Positions 23,707-33,257 of a stretch of 64,000 bases of DNA are shown here, piece by piece. The stretch lies in assembly GCA_965276665.1 (NCBI GenBank), contig OZ255620.1:4154001-4218000 (forward strand), given 5' to 3'. Below the pieces are notes generated by a model. It did no database searches. It saw only the letters and a program-made list of their open reading frames with translations, and was not told the origin of the DNA. A program made the position numbers and the translations under genes. Position 1 is the first letter of the stretch. Every line of letters starts with the position of its first letter. Source of the DNA: CAWGJC01 sp965276665 (GTDB taxonomy: Bacteria > Pseudomonadota > Alphaproteobacteria > Acetobacterales > Acetobacteraceae).

Positions 23707-23748
23707 GCAATCCATCCCGAGACAGAAGCGGGCGACGGAGACAGAGTC

Positions 23749-24939
<1,191 letters not shown>

Positions 24940-24972
24940 GGCGGCAGCCAGAGCGAACCCGGAAGACCTGCA

Positions 24973-25281
24973 ATGGACAACCAGAACATCCGCATCCGCC
25001 TGAAGGCGTATGATCACCGCGTGCTGGACAACAGCACGAAGGAGATCGTCAACACGGCGAAGCGAACGGGTGCACGGGTTCGCGGGCCGATCCCGCTGCC
25101 GACGCATATCGAGCGCTTCACGGTGAACCGCTCGCCGCATGTGGACAAGAAGAGCCGCGAGCAGTTCGAGATCCGCACGCATCGCCGGTTGCTCGACATC
25201 GTCGAGCCCACGCCGCAGACCGTGGACGCGCTGATGAAGCTCGACCTCGCGGCCGGCGTGGACGTCGAGATCAAGATCTGA
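24973..25281 (+). CDS. rpsJ: 30S ribosomal protein S10 (NusE)
   Basis: 102 aa. Core MDNQNIRIRLKAYDHRVLDNSTKEIVNTAKRTGA followed by GPIPLPTHIERFTVNRSPHVDKKSREQFE in the usual order. S10 also acts as the NusB partner in antitermination. First gene of the S10 operon, 33 bp after tuf; no separate S10 leader is evident, so the operon is probably transcribed with tuf. Confidence 0.98.
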   Translation: MDNQNIRIRLKAYDHRVLDNSTKEIVNTAKRTGARVRGPIPLPTHIERFTVNRSPHVDKKSREQFEIRTHRRLLDIVEPTPQTVDALMKLDLAAGVDVEIKI

Positions 25282-25319
25282 CCATGGCCGCGAAAGAGAT
25301 GGCGAAGAAAGAGGGAACG

Positions 25320-25988
25320 ATGCGCACCGGATTGCTGGCGCGCAAGCTCGGCATGACGCGGCTGTTCCGCGAGGACGGCACGCATGTTCCGGTGACCGTG
25401 CTGCATCTCGACGGGGTGCAGGTGGTCTCCGCCCGCACCGAGGAGAAGGACGGCTACACGGCGGTCCAGCTCGGTTGGGGGCGGGCGAAGGTGAAGAACG
25501 TGTCGAAGCCCAATAAGGGGCATTACGCAGCGGCGAAGGTCGAGCCGAAGATGCGGCTCGCCGAGTTCCGCGTCGCCGCGGATGCGGTGCTGGAGGCGGG
25601 CGCGGTGCTGAACGCCGCGCATTTCGTAATCGGCCAGCATGTGGATGTGACCGCGACCAGCAAGGGCAAAGGCTTCGCCGGCGCGATGAAGCGGTGGAAC
25701 TTCTCCGGCCTCGAGGCGAGCCACGGCGTGTCGATCAGCCATCGCAGCCATGGTTCGACGGGCAACCGTCAGGATCCGGGCAAGACATTCAAGAACAAGA
25801 AAATGGCCGGTCATCTCGGGCAGGAGCGCGTGACCACGCTCAATCTCGTGGTGGCCGCGATTGATGCCGAGAAGGGATTGCTGATGCTGAAAGGCGCGGT
25901 GCCCGGTTCGGCTGGTGGTTTCGTGCGGGTGCGCGATGCGGTGAAGCGCGCGCGTCCGGCGGATGCGCCCTATCCGGCCGCGGCCTGA
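25320..25988 (+). CDS. rplC: 50S ribosomal protein L3
   Basis: Early assembly protein near the peptidyl-transferase centre; 222 aa from ATG at 25320, which has an AGGGA ribosome-binding site and the family N-terminus MRTGLLARKLGMTRLF. In-frame ATGs at 25284 and 25299 would add 12 or 7 residues. Signature region FAGAMKRWNFSGLEASHGVSISHRSHGSTGNRQDPGK contains the Gln that is methylated in E. coli L3. Confidence 0.95.
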   Translation: MRTGLLARKLGMTRLFREDGTHVPVTVLHLDGVQVVSARTEEKDGYTAVQLGWGRAKVKNVSKPNKGHYAAAKVEPKMRLAEFRVAADAVLEAGAVLNAAHFVIGQHVDVTATSKGKGFAGAMKRWNFSGLEASHGVSISHRSHGSTGNRQDPGKTFKNKKMAGHLGQERVTTLNLVVAAIDAEKGLLMLKGAVPGSAGGFVRVRDAVKRARPADAPYPAAA

Positions 25989-25998
25989 GGGATCAACG

Positions 25999-26613
25999 AT
26001 GCAGGTCGAAATCAGAACGCTCGAGAATGGCACCTCCGGCATGGCCGAGCTGCCGGATGAGATTTTCGCCGCCTCTCCGCGCGCCGACATCATGGCGCGG
26101 GTCGTGCATTGGCAAATGTCCAAGCGCCGCGCCGGCACGCACAAGACCAAGGGCGTGAGCGAGATCTCGGGCACCACCAAGAAGCCCTACAAGCAGAAGG
26201 GCACCGGCAATGCCCGCCAGGGCAGCCTGCGTTCGGTGCAGTTCCGCACCGGCGGCGTAGCGCATGGCCCGGTGGTGCGCGATCACGACTATCGGCTGAA
26301 CAAGAAGGTCCGGCGGCTCGGCCTGATCTCCGCGCTGTCGCAGAAGCAGGCGGACGGCAAGCTCGTGGTCCTCGAGAACACCATTGGTGCGGTGAAGACG
26401 GGCGCTCTCGCGGCGAAGCTGAAGGCGCTCGGCTGGCGGTCGGCGCTGATCGTCGACCGCGCGGTGGATGAGGGTTTCGCGCGGGCAAGCCGCAACATCC
26501 CGCATGTCGATGTGCTGCCGACGGTGGGGGCGAATGTCTACGACATTCTCAACCACGACATGCTGGTGATCACCGCCGCCGGGGTCGAAGGGTTGAAGGA
26601 GCGCCTGGCATGA
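25999..26613 (+). CDS. rplD: 50S ribosomal protein L4
   Basis: 204 aa. Lines the exit tunnel; in E. coli it represses the S10 operon. Segments: QMSKRRAGTHKTKGVSEISGTTKKPYKQKGTGNARQGS (tunnel loop), GPVVRDHDYRLNKKVRRLGL. ATG at 25999, 11 bp after rplC; the stop overlaps rplW (ATGA). Confidence 0.97.
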   Translation: MQVEIRTLENGTSGMAELPDEIFAASPRADIMARVVHWQMSKRRAGTHKTKGVSEISGTTKKPYKQKGTGNARQGSLRSVQFRTGGVAHGPVVRDHDYRLNKKVRRLGLISALSQKQADGKLVVLENTIGAVKTGALAAKLKALGWRSALIVDRAVDEGFARASRNIPHVDVLPTVGANVYDILNHDMLVITAAGVEGLKERLA

Positions 26614-26960
26614 GCGAGACGGCGGCGACCACGCCCGCAAGCGGGCCGAAGCGGCAGAAGCAGCTTTCGCGTGAGGCGATGTACGGCATCGTGCAGAGTC
26701 CGGTGGTGACCGAGAAGGCGACGATGCTCTCCGAGCGGCATCAGTTCGTGTTCCGGGTCGCGATCGAGGCGACGAAGCCCGAGATCAAGGCGGCCGTCGA
26801 GGGTTTGTTCGGCGTCACCGTGATTGGCGTGAACACGCTTGTGCAGAAGGGGAAGACCAAGCGGTTCCGTGGACATCCCGGGCGGCGTTCGGACATGAAG
26901 AAGGCGTTCGTCACCCTCGCCGAGGGCCAGTCGATCGACCTCACGGCACCGCTGAGCTGA
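26610..26960 (+). CDS. rplW: 50S ribosomal protein L23
   Basis: Tunnel-exit protein that docks trigger factor and SRP. 116 aa, with an N-terminal extension of about 20 residues (Ser/Ala/Lys-rich) before the core YGIVQSPVVTEKATML. VIGVNTLVQKGKTKRFRGHPGRRSDMKKAFVTL is the family C-terminal half. Start overlaps rplD by 4 bp. Confidence 0.96.
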   Translation: MSETAATTPASGPKRQKQLSREAMYGIVQSPVVTEKATMLSERHQFVFRVAIEATKPEIKAAVEGLFGVTVIGVNTLVQKGKTKRFRGHPGRRSDMKKAFVTLAEGQSIDLTAPLS

Positions 26961-26976
26961 GGCGGGGACAGGCAGA

Positions 26977-27810
26977 ATGGCACTCCGGAGTTTCAACCCC
27001 GTCACGGCGAGCTTGCGCGGCACCGTTCTGGTGAGCCGCGGCGAGCTGTGGAAGGGCAAGCCGGTCAAGGGTCTGACCGAGGGCAAGAAGGGCAGCGGTG
27101 GCCGTAACAATCACGGCCATATCACCACGCGCTTTCGTGGCGGCGGCCATAAGCAGACCTATCGCTACGTCGATTTCAAGCGCCGCAAGCAGGACATCCC
27201 GGCGATTGTGGAGAGGCTGGAATACGATCCGAACCGCACCGCCTTCATCGCGATGGTGAAGTATCAGGACGGCGAATTCGCCTACATCCTGGCCCCGCAG
27301 CGATTGCGCGCGGGCGACACGGTGGTGGCGGGCGCGCGGGTCGATATCAAGCCGGGCAACGCGATGCCGCTGGCGGCGATCCCGGTCGGCACGATTATCC
27401 ACAATGTCGAGATGAAGCAGGGCGCCGGCGGCAAGATCGCGCGGGCGGCGGGCACCTATGCGCAGCTCGTCGGCAAGGATGCCGGCTACGCGCAGATCAA
27501 GCTGATGTCGGGCGAGCTTCGCGTCGTTCGCGCCGAATGCATGGCGACAGTGGGCGCGGTCTCGAATCCCGACAATATGAACCAGCATCTCGGCAAGGCC
27601 GGCCGGTCGCGCTGGCTCGGACGACGCCCGCACAACCGCGGCGTGTCGATGAATCCCGTCGACCACCCGCTCGGCGGCGGCGAGGGCCGCAGCTCGGGCG
27701 GTCGGCATCCGGTGACGCCGTGGGGCAAGCCGACCAAGGGCTACAAGACACGCGGCAACAAGCGGACCGACAGCCTGATCATCCGGCGCCGCAACAAGGG
27801 GAAGGGCTGA
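26977..27810 (+). CDS. rplB: 50S ribosomal protein L2
   Basis: Core protein of the large subunit, essential for subunit joining and peptidyl transfer. 277 aa. RGGGHKQTYRYVDFKRRK in the N-terminal half and the C-terminal signature MNPVDHPLGGGEGRSSGGRHPVTPWGKPTKG with the conserved His near residue 230. ATG at 26977 with a GGCGGGGACAGG leader. Confidence 0.98.
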   Translation: MALRSFNPVTASLRGTVLVSRGELWKGKPVKGLTEGKKGSGGRNNHGHITTRFRGGGHKQTYRYVDFKRRKQDIPAIVERLEYDPNRTAFIAMVKYQDGEFAYILAPQRLRAGDTVVAGARVDIKPGNAMPLAAIPVGTIIHNVEMKQGAGGKIARAAGTYAQLVGKDAGYAQIKLMSGELRVVRAECMATVGAVSNPDNMNQHLGKAGRSRWLGRRPHNRGVSMNPVDHPLGGGEGRSSGGRHPVTPWGKPTKGYKTRGNKRTDSLIIRRRNKGKG

Positions 27811-27813
27811 TCC

Positions 27814-28092
27814 ATGGCGCGCTCCGTCTGGAAGGGCCCGTTCGTGGACGGGTACCTGCTCAACAAGGCCGAGGCCTCCCGCGCGTCGGGCCGCAACGAG
27901 ATCATCAAGATCTGGTCGCGCCGCTCGACCATCCTCCCGCAATTCGTGGGTCTGACCTTCGGCGTCTATAACGGTCACAAATTCCTGCCGGTGCAGGTCA
28001 ACGAGAACATGGTGGGCCACAAGTTCGGCGAGTTCTCGCCGACGCGTACCTTCACCGGCCACTCGGCCGACAAGAAGGCGAAGCGGGGCTGA
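27814..28092 (+). CDS. rpsS: 30S ribosomal protein S19
   Basis: Head protein near the A-site finger; 92 aa. MARSVWKGPFVDGYLLNKAE start and the signature VGLTFGVYNGHKFLPVQVNENMVGHKFGEFSPTRTF in the second half. Separated from rplB by 3 bp. Confidence 0.98.
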   Translation: MARSVWKGPFVDGYLLNKAEASRASGRNEIIKIWSRRSTILPQFVGLTFGVYNGHKFLPVQVNENMVGHKFGEFSPTRTFTGHSADKKAKRG

Positions 28093-28093
28093 C

Positions 28094-28603
28094 ATGAGCA
28101 AGCCGAAATACGCGCGTGGGATTGCCGAGACCGAGGCGCAGGCGATCGTCAGCAACCTGCGGGTCTCGCCGCGCAAGCTGAACCTGGTTGCCGGGCTGAT
28201 CCGCAACCGGCCGGCCTCGGATGCGGTGGCGACGCTTACCTTCAGCAAGCGCCGCATCGCGCAGCAAGTCCGCAAGGCGCTGGAGAGCGCGATCGCGAAT
28301 GCCGAGAACAACCACCAGCTCGATGTCGACCGGCTGGTCGTCTCGCGCGCCGAGGTCGGACGTTCGGTGGTGATGCGCCGCTTCCACGCGCGCGGCCGCG
28401 GCCGTGCCGCGCGGGTCGAGAAATGGTTCAGCCATCTGAAGATCGTCGTCGCCGAGCAGGAAGTGGCGGCGGAAGAGGAAGCCCGGCCGCCGCGTCGCCG
28501 CGCGGCCGCTCCGGCACCCCAGGCGAGGCCCGAATCGTCAGCGGCGGTTCCCGCGCCGGCGCAGACGGAAACCGCGCCGGCGACGGCGGAAGGAGTGGCG
28601 TAG
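28094..28603 (+). CDS. rplV: 50S ribosomal protein L22 with C-terminal extension
   Basis: Exit-tunnel protein. The canonical domain covers residues 1 to about 122 (VSPRKLNLVAGLIRNRPASDAVATL; the hairpin loop includes RAEVGRSVVMRRFHARGRGRAARVEKWFSHLKIVV). It is followed by a tail of about 45 residues rich in Glu, Ala, Pro and Arg, giving 169 aa against about 110-127 in most bacteria. The tail is low-complexity, probably disordered, and keeps the genomic codon bias. 1 bp after rpsS. Confidence 0.96.
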   Translation: MSKPKYARGIAETEAQAIVSNLRVSPRKLNLVAGLIRNRPASDAVATLTFSKRRIAQQVRKALESAIANAENNHQLDVDRLVVSRAEVGRSVVMRRFHARGRGRAARVEKWFSHLKIVVAEQEVAAEEEARPPRRRAAAPAPQARPESSAAVPAPAQTETAPATAEGVA

Positions 28604-28606
28604 ACC

Positions 28607-29284
28607 ATGGGTCACAAGGTCAATCCGATCGGACTGCGGCTCGGCATCAACCGGACGTGGGACAGCCGCTGGTTCGCCGGCCGCGATTACGCGAAACTGC
28701 TGCATGACGATCTGCGGCTGCGGGCGCATCTGCGCGGCAAGCTCGCCGGCGCCGGCGTCTCTCGCGTGGTGATCGAGCGTCCGGCGAAGAAGCCGCGCGT
28801 GACCATCTACGCGGCGCGCCCGGGTGTAGTGATCGGCAAGAAGGGCCAGGATATCGAGGCGTTGCGCAAGGGCCTCGCCACGATGGCGAAGACCGATGTC
28901 GCGCTCAACATTGTCGAGATCCGCAAGCCGGAGATCGACGCGATGCTGGTGGCAGAGAACATCGCGCAGCAGCTCGAGCGGCGCGTCGCCTTCCGCCGCG
29001 CGATGAAGCGCGCGGTGCAGTCGGCGATGCGGCTTGGCGCCCAGGGCATCCGCATCAATTGCGGCGGCCGGCTTGGCGGCGCGGAGATCGCCCGTGTCGA
29101 GTGGTATCGCGAAGGCCGGGTGCCGCTGCATACGCTGCGCGCCGACATTGATTTCGGGATCGCCACGGCGAAGACCACCTATGGCACCTGCGGCGTGAAG
29201 GTTTGGATCTTCAAGGGCGAAATCCTCGCCCAGGATCCGACGGCGCAGGACCGCCGCGCCGCCGAGCAGGCGCCGCAGCGCTGA
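28607..29284 (+). CDS. rpsC: 30S ribosomal protein S3
   Basis: mRNA-entry-channel protein with helicase role; 225 aa. MGHKVNPIGLRLGINRTWDS start; KH domain segment VTIYAARPGVVIGKKGQDIEAL; C-terminal domain ARVEWYREGRVPLHTLRADIDFG. Four bp gap after rplV. Confidence 0.98.
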   Translation: MGHKVNPIGLRLGINRTWDSRWFAGRDYAKLLHDDLRLRAHLRGKLAGAGVSRVVIERPAKKPRVTIYAARPGVVIGKKGQDIEALRKGLATMAKTDVALNIVEIRKPEIDAMLVAENIAQQLERRVAFRRAMKRAVQSAMRLGAQGIRINCGGRLGGAEIARVEWYREGRVPLHTLRADIDFGIATAKTTYGTCGVKVWIFKGEILAQDPTAQDRRAAEQAPQR

Positions 29285-29311
29285 GCCGGCGAGACGAGGA
29301 CCAGAGACGAC

Positions 29312-29728
29312 ATGCTTTCCCCGAAGCGTAGCAAGTTCCGCAAGGCCCATAAGGGCCGCATCCATGGCCTGGCGAAGGGCGGCACGGCGCTGAATTTCGG
29401 CGCGTATGGCCTCAAGGCGCTCGAGCCCGAGCGAGTGACGGCGCGGCAGATCGAGGCGGCGCGCCGTGCGATCACCCGCGCGATGAAGCGCTCGGGCCGC
29501 GTCTGGATCCGTATCTTCCCGGATGTGCCGGTGTCGACCAAGCCGGCCGAAGTGCGGATGGGTTCGGGCAAGGGCAGCCCGGAATTCTGGGTCTGCCGGG
29601 TGAAGCCGGGGCGGATCATGTTCGAGATCGACGGCGTGCCCGGCGACCTGGCGCGCGAGGCGCTGACGCTGGGTGCGGCGAAGCTGCCGATCCGCACCAA
29701 GTTCGTCACCCGCATCGGAGAGGCGTGA
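29312..29728 (+). CDS. rplP: 50S ribosomal protein L16
   Basis: 138 aa. Binds near the A-site tRNA elbow. MLSPKRSKFRKAHKGRIHGLAKGGTALNFG start, RAITRAMKRSGRVWIRIFPD and the signature VRMGSGKGSPEFWVCRVKPG. Start at 29312 after a GACGAGGACC leader. Confidence 0.98.
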   Translation: MLSPKRSKFRKAHKGRIHGLAKGGTALNFGAYGLKALEPERVTARQIEAARRAITRAMKRSGRVWIRIFPDVPVSTKPAEVRMGSGKGSPEFWVCRVKPGRIMFEIDGVPGDLAREALTLGAAKLPIRTKFVTRIGEA

Positions 29729-29729
29729 G

Positions 29730-29939
29730 ATGACCAAGGCGGCCGATATCCGCGCGAAGACCGATGACGAGCTCGGCACCATGCTGCTCGATCTCCGCAA
29801 AGAGCAGTTCAACCTGCGCTTCCAGCGGGCGACCGGGCAGCAGGAAGGCGTCGCGCGGTTCAGCGCGATCCGCCGCGACATCGCGCGGATCAAGACGATT
29901 GTAAATGAGAAGCGGCGCGCCAGCGCCGCCAAAGCGTAA
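29730..29939 (+). CDS. rpmC: 50S ribosomal protein L29
   Basis: 69 aa tunnel-exit protein, docking partner of trigger factor. Helical core KTDDELGTMLLDLRKEQFNLRFQRATGQQEGVARFSAIRRDIARIKT. ATG at 29730 directly after the rplP stop (TGAGATG), suggesting coupling. Confidence 0.96.
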   Translation: MTKAADIRAKTDDELGTMLLDLRKEQFNLRFQRATGQQEGVARFSAIRRDIARIKTIVNEKRRASAAKA

Positions 29940-29951
29940 GGAGAGAGGGCG

Positions 29952-30227
29952 ATGCCGAGGCGCGTCCTGACCGGGCGAGTGGTGAGCGACAAGATGGACA
30001 AGACCGTCACGGTCTCGGTCGATCGTCGCGTGATGCACCCGCTCTACAAGAAGTTCATCCGGCGCTCGAAGAAGTATGCCGCGCATGACGAGGCCAACGC
30101 CTGCAAGGTGGGCGACGCCGTGCGGATCGAGGAGTGCCGGCCGATCAGCAAGCGCAAGACCTGGCAGGTGGTCGAGCGCAACGGCGCGGCGCTCGCCGGC
30201 GCCGAAGCCGAAACCGCGCAGGCCTGA
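29952..30227 (+). CDS. rpsQ: 30S ribosomal protein S17
   Basis: Primary 16S rRNA binder; 91 aa. PRRVLTGRVVSDKMDKTVTVSVDRRVMHPLYKKFIRRSKKY, then VGDAVRIEECRPISKRKTWQVVE. A short Ala/Glu tail follows. GGAGAGAGGGCG ribosome-binding site. Confidence 0.97.
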   Translation: MPRRVLTGRVVSDKMDKTVTVSVDRRVMHPLYKKFIRRSKKYAAHDEANACKVGDAVRIEECRPISKRKTWQVVERNGAALAGAEAETAQA

Positions 30228-30239
30228 CGGAGTGCTCCG

Positions 30240-30608
30240 ATGATCCAGGTCGAATCCAATCTCGACGTCGCCGATAATTCGGGCGCCCGGCGCGTGCAGT
30301 GCATCAAGGTGCTGGGCGGCTCGAAGCGCAAGACCGCTTCGGTGGGTGACGTCATCGTCGTCTCCATCAAGGAGGCGATCCCGCGCGGCAAGGTGAAGAA
30401 GGGCGACGTGCACCAGGCGGTGATCGTGCGCACCGCGTTCCCGGTGCGCCGGCCGGATGGCAGCGCGATCCGCTTCGACCGCAACGCGGCCGTGCTGATC
30501 AACAAGCAGAACGAGCCGATCGGTACCCGCATCTTCGGCCCGGTGGTGCGTGAGCTGCGCGCGCGCCGGTTCATGAAGATCATCTCGCTCGCGCCGGAGG
30601 TGCTGTGA
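30240..30608 (+). CDS. rplN: 50S ribosomal protein L14
   Basis: 122 aa, intersubunit-face protein. MIQVESNLDVADNSGARRVQCIKVLGGS start; ends RRFMKIISLAPEVL. First gene of the classical spc operon; here it continues from the S10 operon with a 12-bp gap and no promoter. Confidence 0.98.
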   Translation: MIQVESNLDVADNSGARRVQCIKVLGGSKRKTASVGDVIVVSIKEAIPRGKVKKGDVHQAVIVRTAFPVRRPDGSAIRFDRNAAVLINKQNEPIGTRIFGPVVRELRARRFMKIISLAPEVL

Positions 30609-30928
30609 TGGCCGCGCGGATCCGCAAGGGCGACACGGTGGTGGTGATCACCGGGGTGCAGAAGGGGCGCCGCGGCGAGGTGCTGCGGGTGTTTCCCGCG
30701 AGCAACCGGGCGATCGTGCAGGGCGTGCGTTTGGCCAAGCGGCACACCAAGCCGCGCGGCATGGGTCAGCCCGGCGGCATCGTCGAGCAGGAAGCGTCGA
30801 TCCATCTGTCCAACGTCAAGCTGATCGACCCGAAATCCGATCGGCCGACGCGTGTGGGCTTCCGCGTGCTGGACAACGGAACGAAGGTGCGCGTCGCCAA
30901 GGCGACGGGCGAGGCGATCGAGGGCTAG
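30608..30928 (+). CDS. rplX: 50S ribosomal protein L24
   Basis: Assembly initiator; 106 aa. KOW motif KGDTVVVITGVQKGRRGEVLRVFP. ATG at 30608 shares one base with the rplN stop (TGATG); a GTG immediately before it is also in frame but redundant. Ends VAKATGEAIEG. Confidence 0.97.
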   Translation: MAARIRKGDTVVVITGVQKGRRGEVLRVFPASNRAIVQGVRLAKRHTKPRGMGQPGGIVEQEASIHLSNVKLIDPKSDRPTRVGFRVLDNGTKVRVAKATGEAIEG

Positions 30929-30932
30929 GCAG

Positions 30933-31529
30933 ATGAGCGAGACCGAAGCGGCGGAACCGGCGGCGAATGGCGCTGCCTCCCGCGAGATGACGCGCATGCT
31001 GCGGCGCTACATGGAAGAGGTGCGCCCCGCGCTCCAGAAGGAGTTCGGGTACACCAATCCCATGCAGGTGCCGAAGCTCGAGAAGATCGTCATCAACATG
31101 GGCGTCGGCGAAGCCGCCGGCGACCAGAAGAAGCTCGATGCGGCGGTCTCCGAGCTCGCGCTGATCGCCGGGCAGAAGCCGGTGAAGACGGTGGCCAAGA
31201 AGGCGATCGCGGCGTTCAAGATCCGCGAGGGCCTGCCGATCGGCTGCAAGGTGACGCTGCGCCGTGCGCGGATGTACGAGTTCCTCGACCGTCTGGTGAC
31301 GATCGCGCTGCCGCGCGTCCGTGATTTCCGCGGCATTCCGGCCAATAAGGGCTTCGACGGCCGCGGCAATTTCGCGATGGGGCTCAAGGAGCAGATCATC
31401 TTCCCGGAAATCGTCTACGACCGGGTCGACGCGATCCGCGGCATGGACATCATCTTCGTGACGACGGCGAAGACTGACGCGGAGGCCAAGGCCCTGCTGA
31501 AGCGCTTCGACCTGCCGTTCGCGGCCTAG
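30933..31529 (+). CDS. rplE: 50S ribosomal protein L5
   Basis: 5S rRNA binding protein; 198 aa including an N-terminal Ala/Glu-rich extension of about 20 residues before MLRRYMEEVRPALQKEFGYTNPMQVPKLEKIVINMGVGEA. C-terminal FNFAMG-type loop GNFAMGLKEQIIFPEIVYDRVDAIRGMDI. ATG at 30933, 4 bp after rplX. Confidence 0.96.
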   Translation: MSETEAAEPAANGAASREMTRMLRRYMEEVRPALQKEFGYTNPMQVPKLEKIVINMGVGEAAGDQKKLDAAVSELALIAGQKPVKTVAKKAIAAFKIREGLPIGCKVTLRRARMYEFLDRLVTIALPRVRDFRGIPANKGFDGRGNFAMGLKEQIIFPEIVYDRVDAIRGMDIIFVTTAKTDAEAKALLKRFDLPFAA

Positions 31530-31619
31530 AGACGCATCAAGGCACGCATAGACTGCGCATCGTGGATTGTTGGAACACCGCCGGGCACGCCCGGGCCGGT
31601 TCCGGAGGGTAAGCAAGGT

Positions 31620-31925
31620 ATGGCCAAAACATCTGCCGTCAACCGCAACAAGAACCGCATCCGCATGACGGCGCGGGACCGGGCGAAGCGGAAGACACTC
31701 AAGGACATCATGATGGACCGGACGCTGCCGGTCGAGGACCGGTTCGACGCATCGATGAAGCTCGCCGAGCTGCCGCGCAATGGCGCGGCGAACCGGGTGC
31801 GGCTGCGCTGCGCCCTGACCGGCCGGTCGCGGGGCAATTACCGCAAGTTCCAGCTCTCCCGCATGATGCTGCGCGACCTCGCGAGCAACGGGCAGATTCC
31901 GGGCATGGTCAAGGCGAGCTGGTAA
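31620..31925 (+). CDS. rpsN: 30S ribosomal protein S14
   Basis: 101 aa, long zinc-free (C-minus) form without the CxxC pairs of short S14. AKTSAVNRNKNRIRMTARDRAKRKTLKDIMMD start, LPRNGAANRVRLRCALTGRSRGNYRKFQLSRMMLRDLA. A 90-bp spacer precedes it, longer than elsewhere in this operon, with an AAGCAAGG leader. Confidence 0.97.
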   Translation: MAKTSAVNRNKNRIRMTARDRAKRKTLKDIMMDRTLPVEDRFDASMKLAELPRNGAANRVRLRCALTGRSRGNYRKFQLSRMMLRDLASNGQIPGMVKASW

Positions 31926-31937
31926 GGGACGAGACCG

Positions 31938-32336
31938 ATGTCATTGTCCGATCCGCTGGGTGACATGCTCACCCGCATCCGCAACGCGCAGCGTTCGAAG
32001 CATGCGATCTGCCTGTCGCCTGCGTCCAAGCTGCGTGCCAACGTGCTCGACGTGCTGCGGCGCGAGGGCTTCATCCGCGGCTTCTCGGCCGAGGAATTGC
32101 GGCCCGGCATCGCGCGGCTGCGCATCGAGCTGAAATACAACGAGGGCGAGCCGGTCATCAAGGAGATCACCCGGATCTCGAAGCCGGGGCGGCGCGTGTA
32201 TTCCAAGATCAAGGAGCTGCCGCGGGTCTATGCCGGCCTCGGCATCTCCATCCTGTCCACCCCGCGTGGGGTGATGAGCGATGCCGAGGCCCGCGCCGCC
32301 AATGTCGGCGGCGAGGTCCTGTGCCGCGTGTTCTGA
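31938..32336 (+). CDS. rpsH: 30S ribosomal protein S8
   Basis: 132 aa; 16S central-domain binder and, in E. coli, spc operon repressor. MSLSDPLGDMLTRIRNAQRSKH start; C-terminal signature GLGISILSTPRGVMSDAEARAANVGGEVLCRVF. 12 bp after rpsN. Confidence 0.98.
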   Translation: MSLSDPLGDMLTRIRNAQRSKHAICLSPASKLRANVLDVLRREGFIRGFSAEELRPGIARLRIELKYNEGEPVIKEITRISKPGRRVYSKIKELPRVYAGLGISILSTPRGVMSDAEARAANVGGEVLCRVF

Positions 32337-32349
32337 CGGAGCGCGAAGC

Positions 32350-32883
32350 ATGTCACGCGTAGGCAAATATCCGGTCGAACTTCCTGCCGGCGTGCAGGTG
32401 GCGGTCGCCGGCCGCATTCTCACCGCCAAGGGCAAGCTCGGCGAGATGTCGCTCGAGCTGTCGGATGCGGTCGAAGCGGCCGTCGAGGGCAACACGCTGA
32501 CCGTCACGCCGAGGGGCAATGAGCGCCGGGCGCGGATGATGTGGGGCACCACGCGCGCGCTGGTCGCGAACATGGTGCGCGGCGTCTCCACCGGCTTCAC
32601 CCGCACGATGGAGATCACCGGCACCGGCTATCGCGCGGCGGTGCAGGGGCAGAACCTGGTGCTCAATCTCGGCTTCTCGCACGACGTGGTCTATCCGATC
32701 CCGGCGGGCATCAAGATCACCACGCCGCGCCCGACGGCGGTGACCATCGAGGGCACGGACAAGCGCCAGGTCGGCCAGGTGGCGGCGGAAATCCGCGGCT
32801 ATCGTCCGCCCGAGCCCTATAAGGGCAAGGGCGTGCGCTACGACACCGAGACGATCCGCCGCAAGGAAGGCAAGAAGAAGTAA
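32350..32883 (+). CDS. rplF: 50S ribosomal protein L6
   Basis: 177 aa. SRVGKYPVELPAGVQVAV start, duplicated L6 fold, C-terminal RPPEPYKGKGVRYDTETIRRKEGKKK. ATG at 32350. The stop overlaps the rplR start (TAATG). Confidence 0.98.
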   Translation: MSRVGKYPVELPAGVQVAVAGRILTAKGKLGEMSLELSDAVEAAVEGNTLTVTPRGNERRARMMWGTTRALVANMVRGVSTGFTRTMEITGTGYRAAVQGQNLVLNLGFSHDVVYPIPAGIKITTPRPTAVTIEGTDKRQVGQVAAEIRGYRPPEPYKGKGVRYDTETIRRKEGKKK

Positions 32884-33245
32884 TGAGCGACAATCGTGCA
32901 TTGCGGGAGCGCCGGCGGGACCGGCTGCGCTTCCAGCTGCGGCGCCGGGCGGAAGGCCGGCCGCGGCTTTCGGTGTTCCGCTCGGGCCGACATATCTATG
33001 CGCAGGTGATCGACGATGCCGCCGGCCGCACGCTGGCGGCGGCGTCGAGCATCGAGCAGGATCTGCGCGGCGAGATGAAGACCGGCGCCGACAAGGCGGC
33101 GGCGAGCGCGGTCGGCAAGCTGATCGCCGAGCGGGCGAAGGAAGCCGGGGTGACGGCGGTGGTGTTCGACCGCGGGTCCTATCTTTACCATGGCCGCGTC
33201 AAGGCGCTTGCCGAAGCCGCCCGCGAGGGCGGCCTGTCCTTCTAG
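32883..33245 (+). CDS. rplR: 50S ribosomal protein L18
   Basis: 120 aa 5S rRNA binder. RRRDRLRFQLRRRAEGRPRLSVFRSGRHIYAQVIDD, then VVFDRGSYLYHGRVKALAEAAREGGLSF. ATG at 32883 overlaps the rplF stop by one base. Confidence 0.98.
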   Translation: MSDNRALRERRRDRLRFQLRRRAEGRPRLSVFRSGRHIYAQVIDDAAGRTLAAASSIEQDLRGEMKTGADKAAASAVGKLIAERAKEAGVTAVVFDRGSYLYHGRVKALAEAAREGGLSF

Positions 33246-33257
33246 GAGCACGTCGAG

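Noticed and set aside
26941..28608. Long minus-strand frame opposite rplB, rpsS and rplV
   Set aside because: Mirrors the codon bias of the ribosomal genes on the other strand and has no domain.
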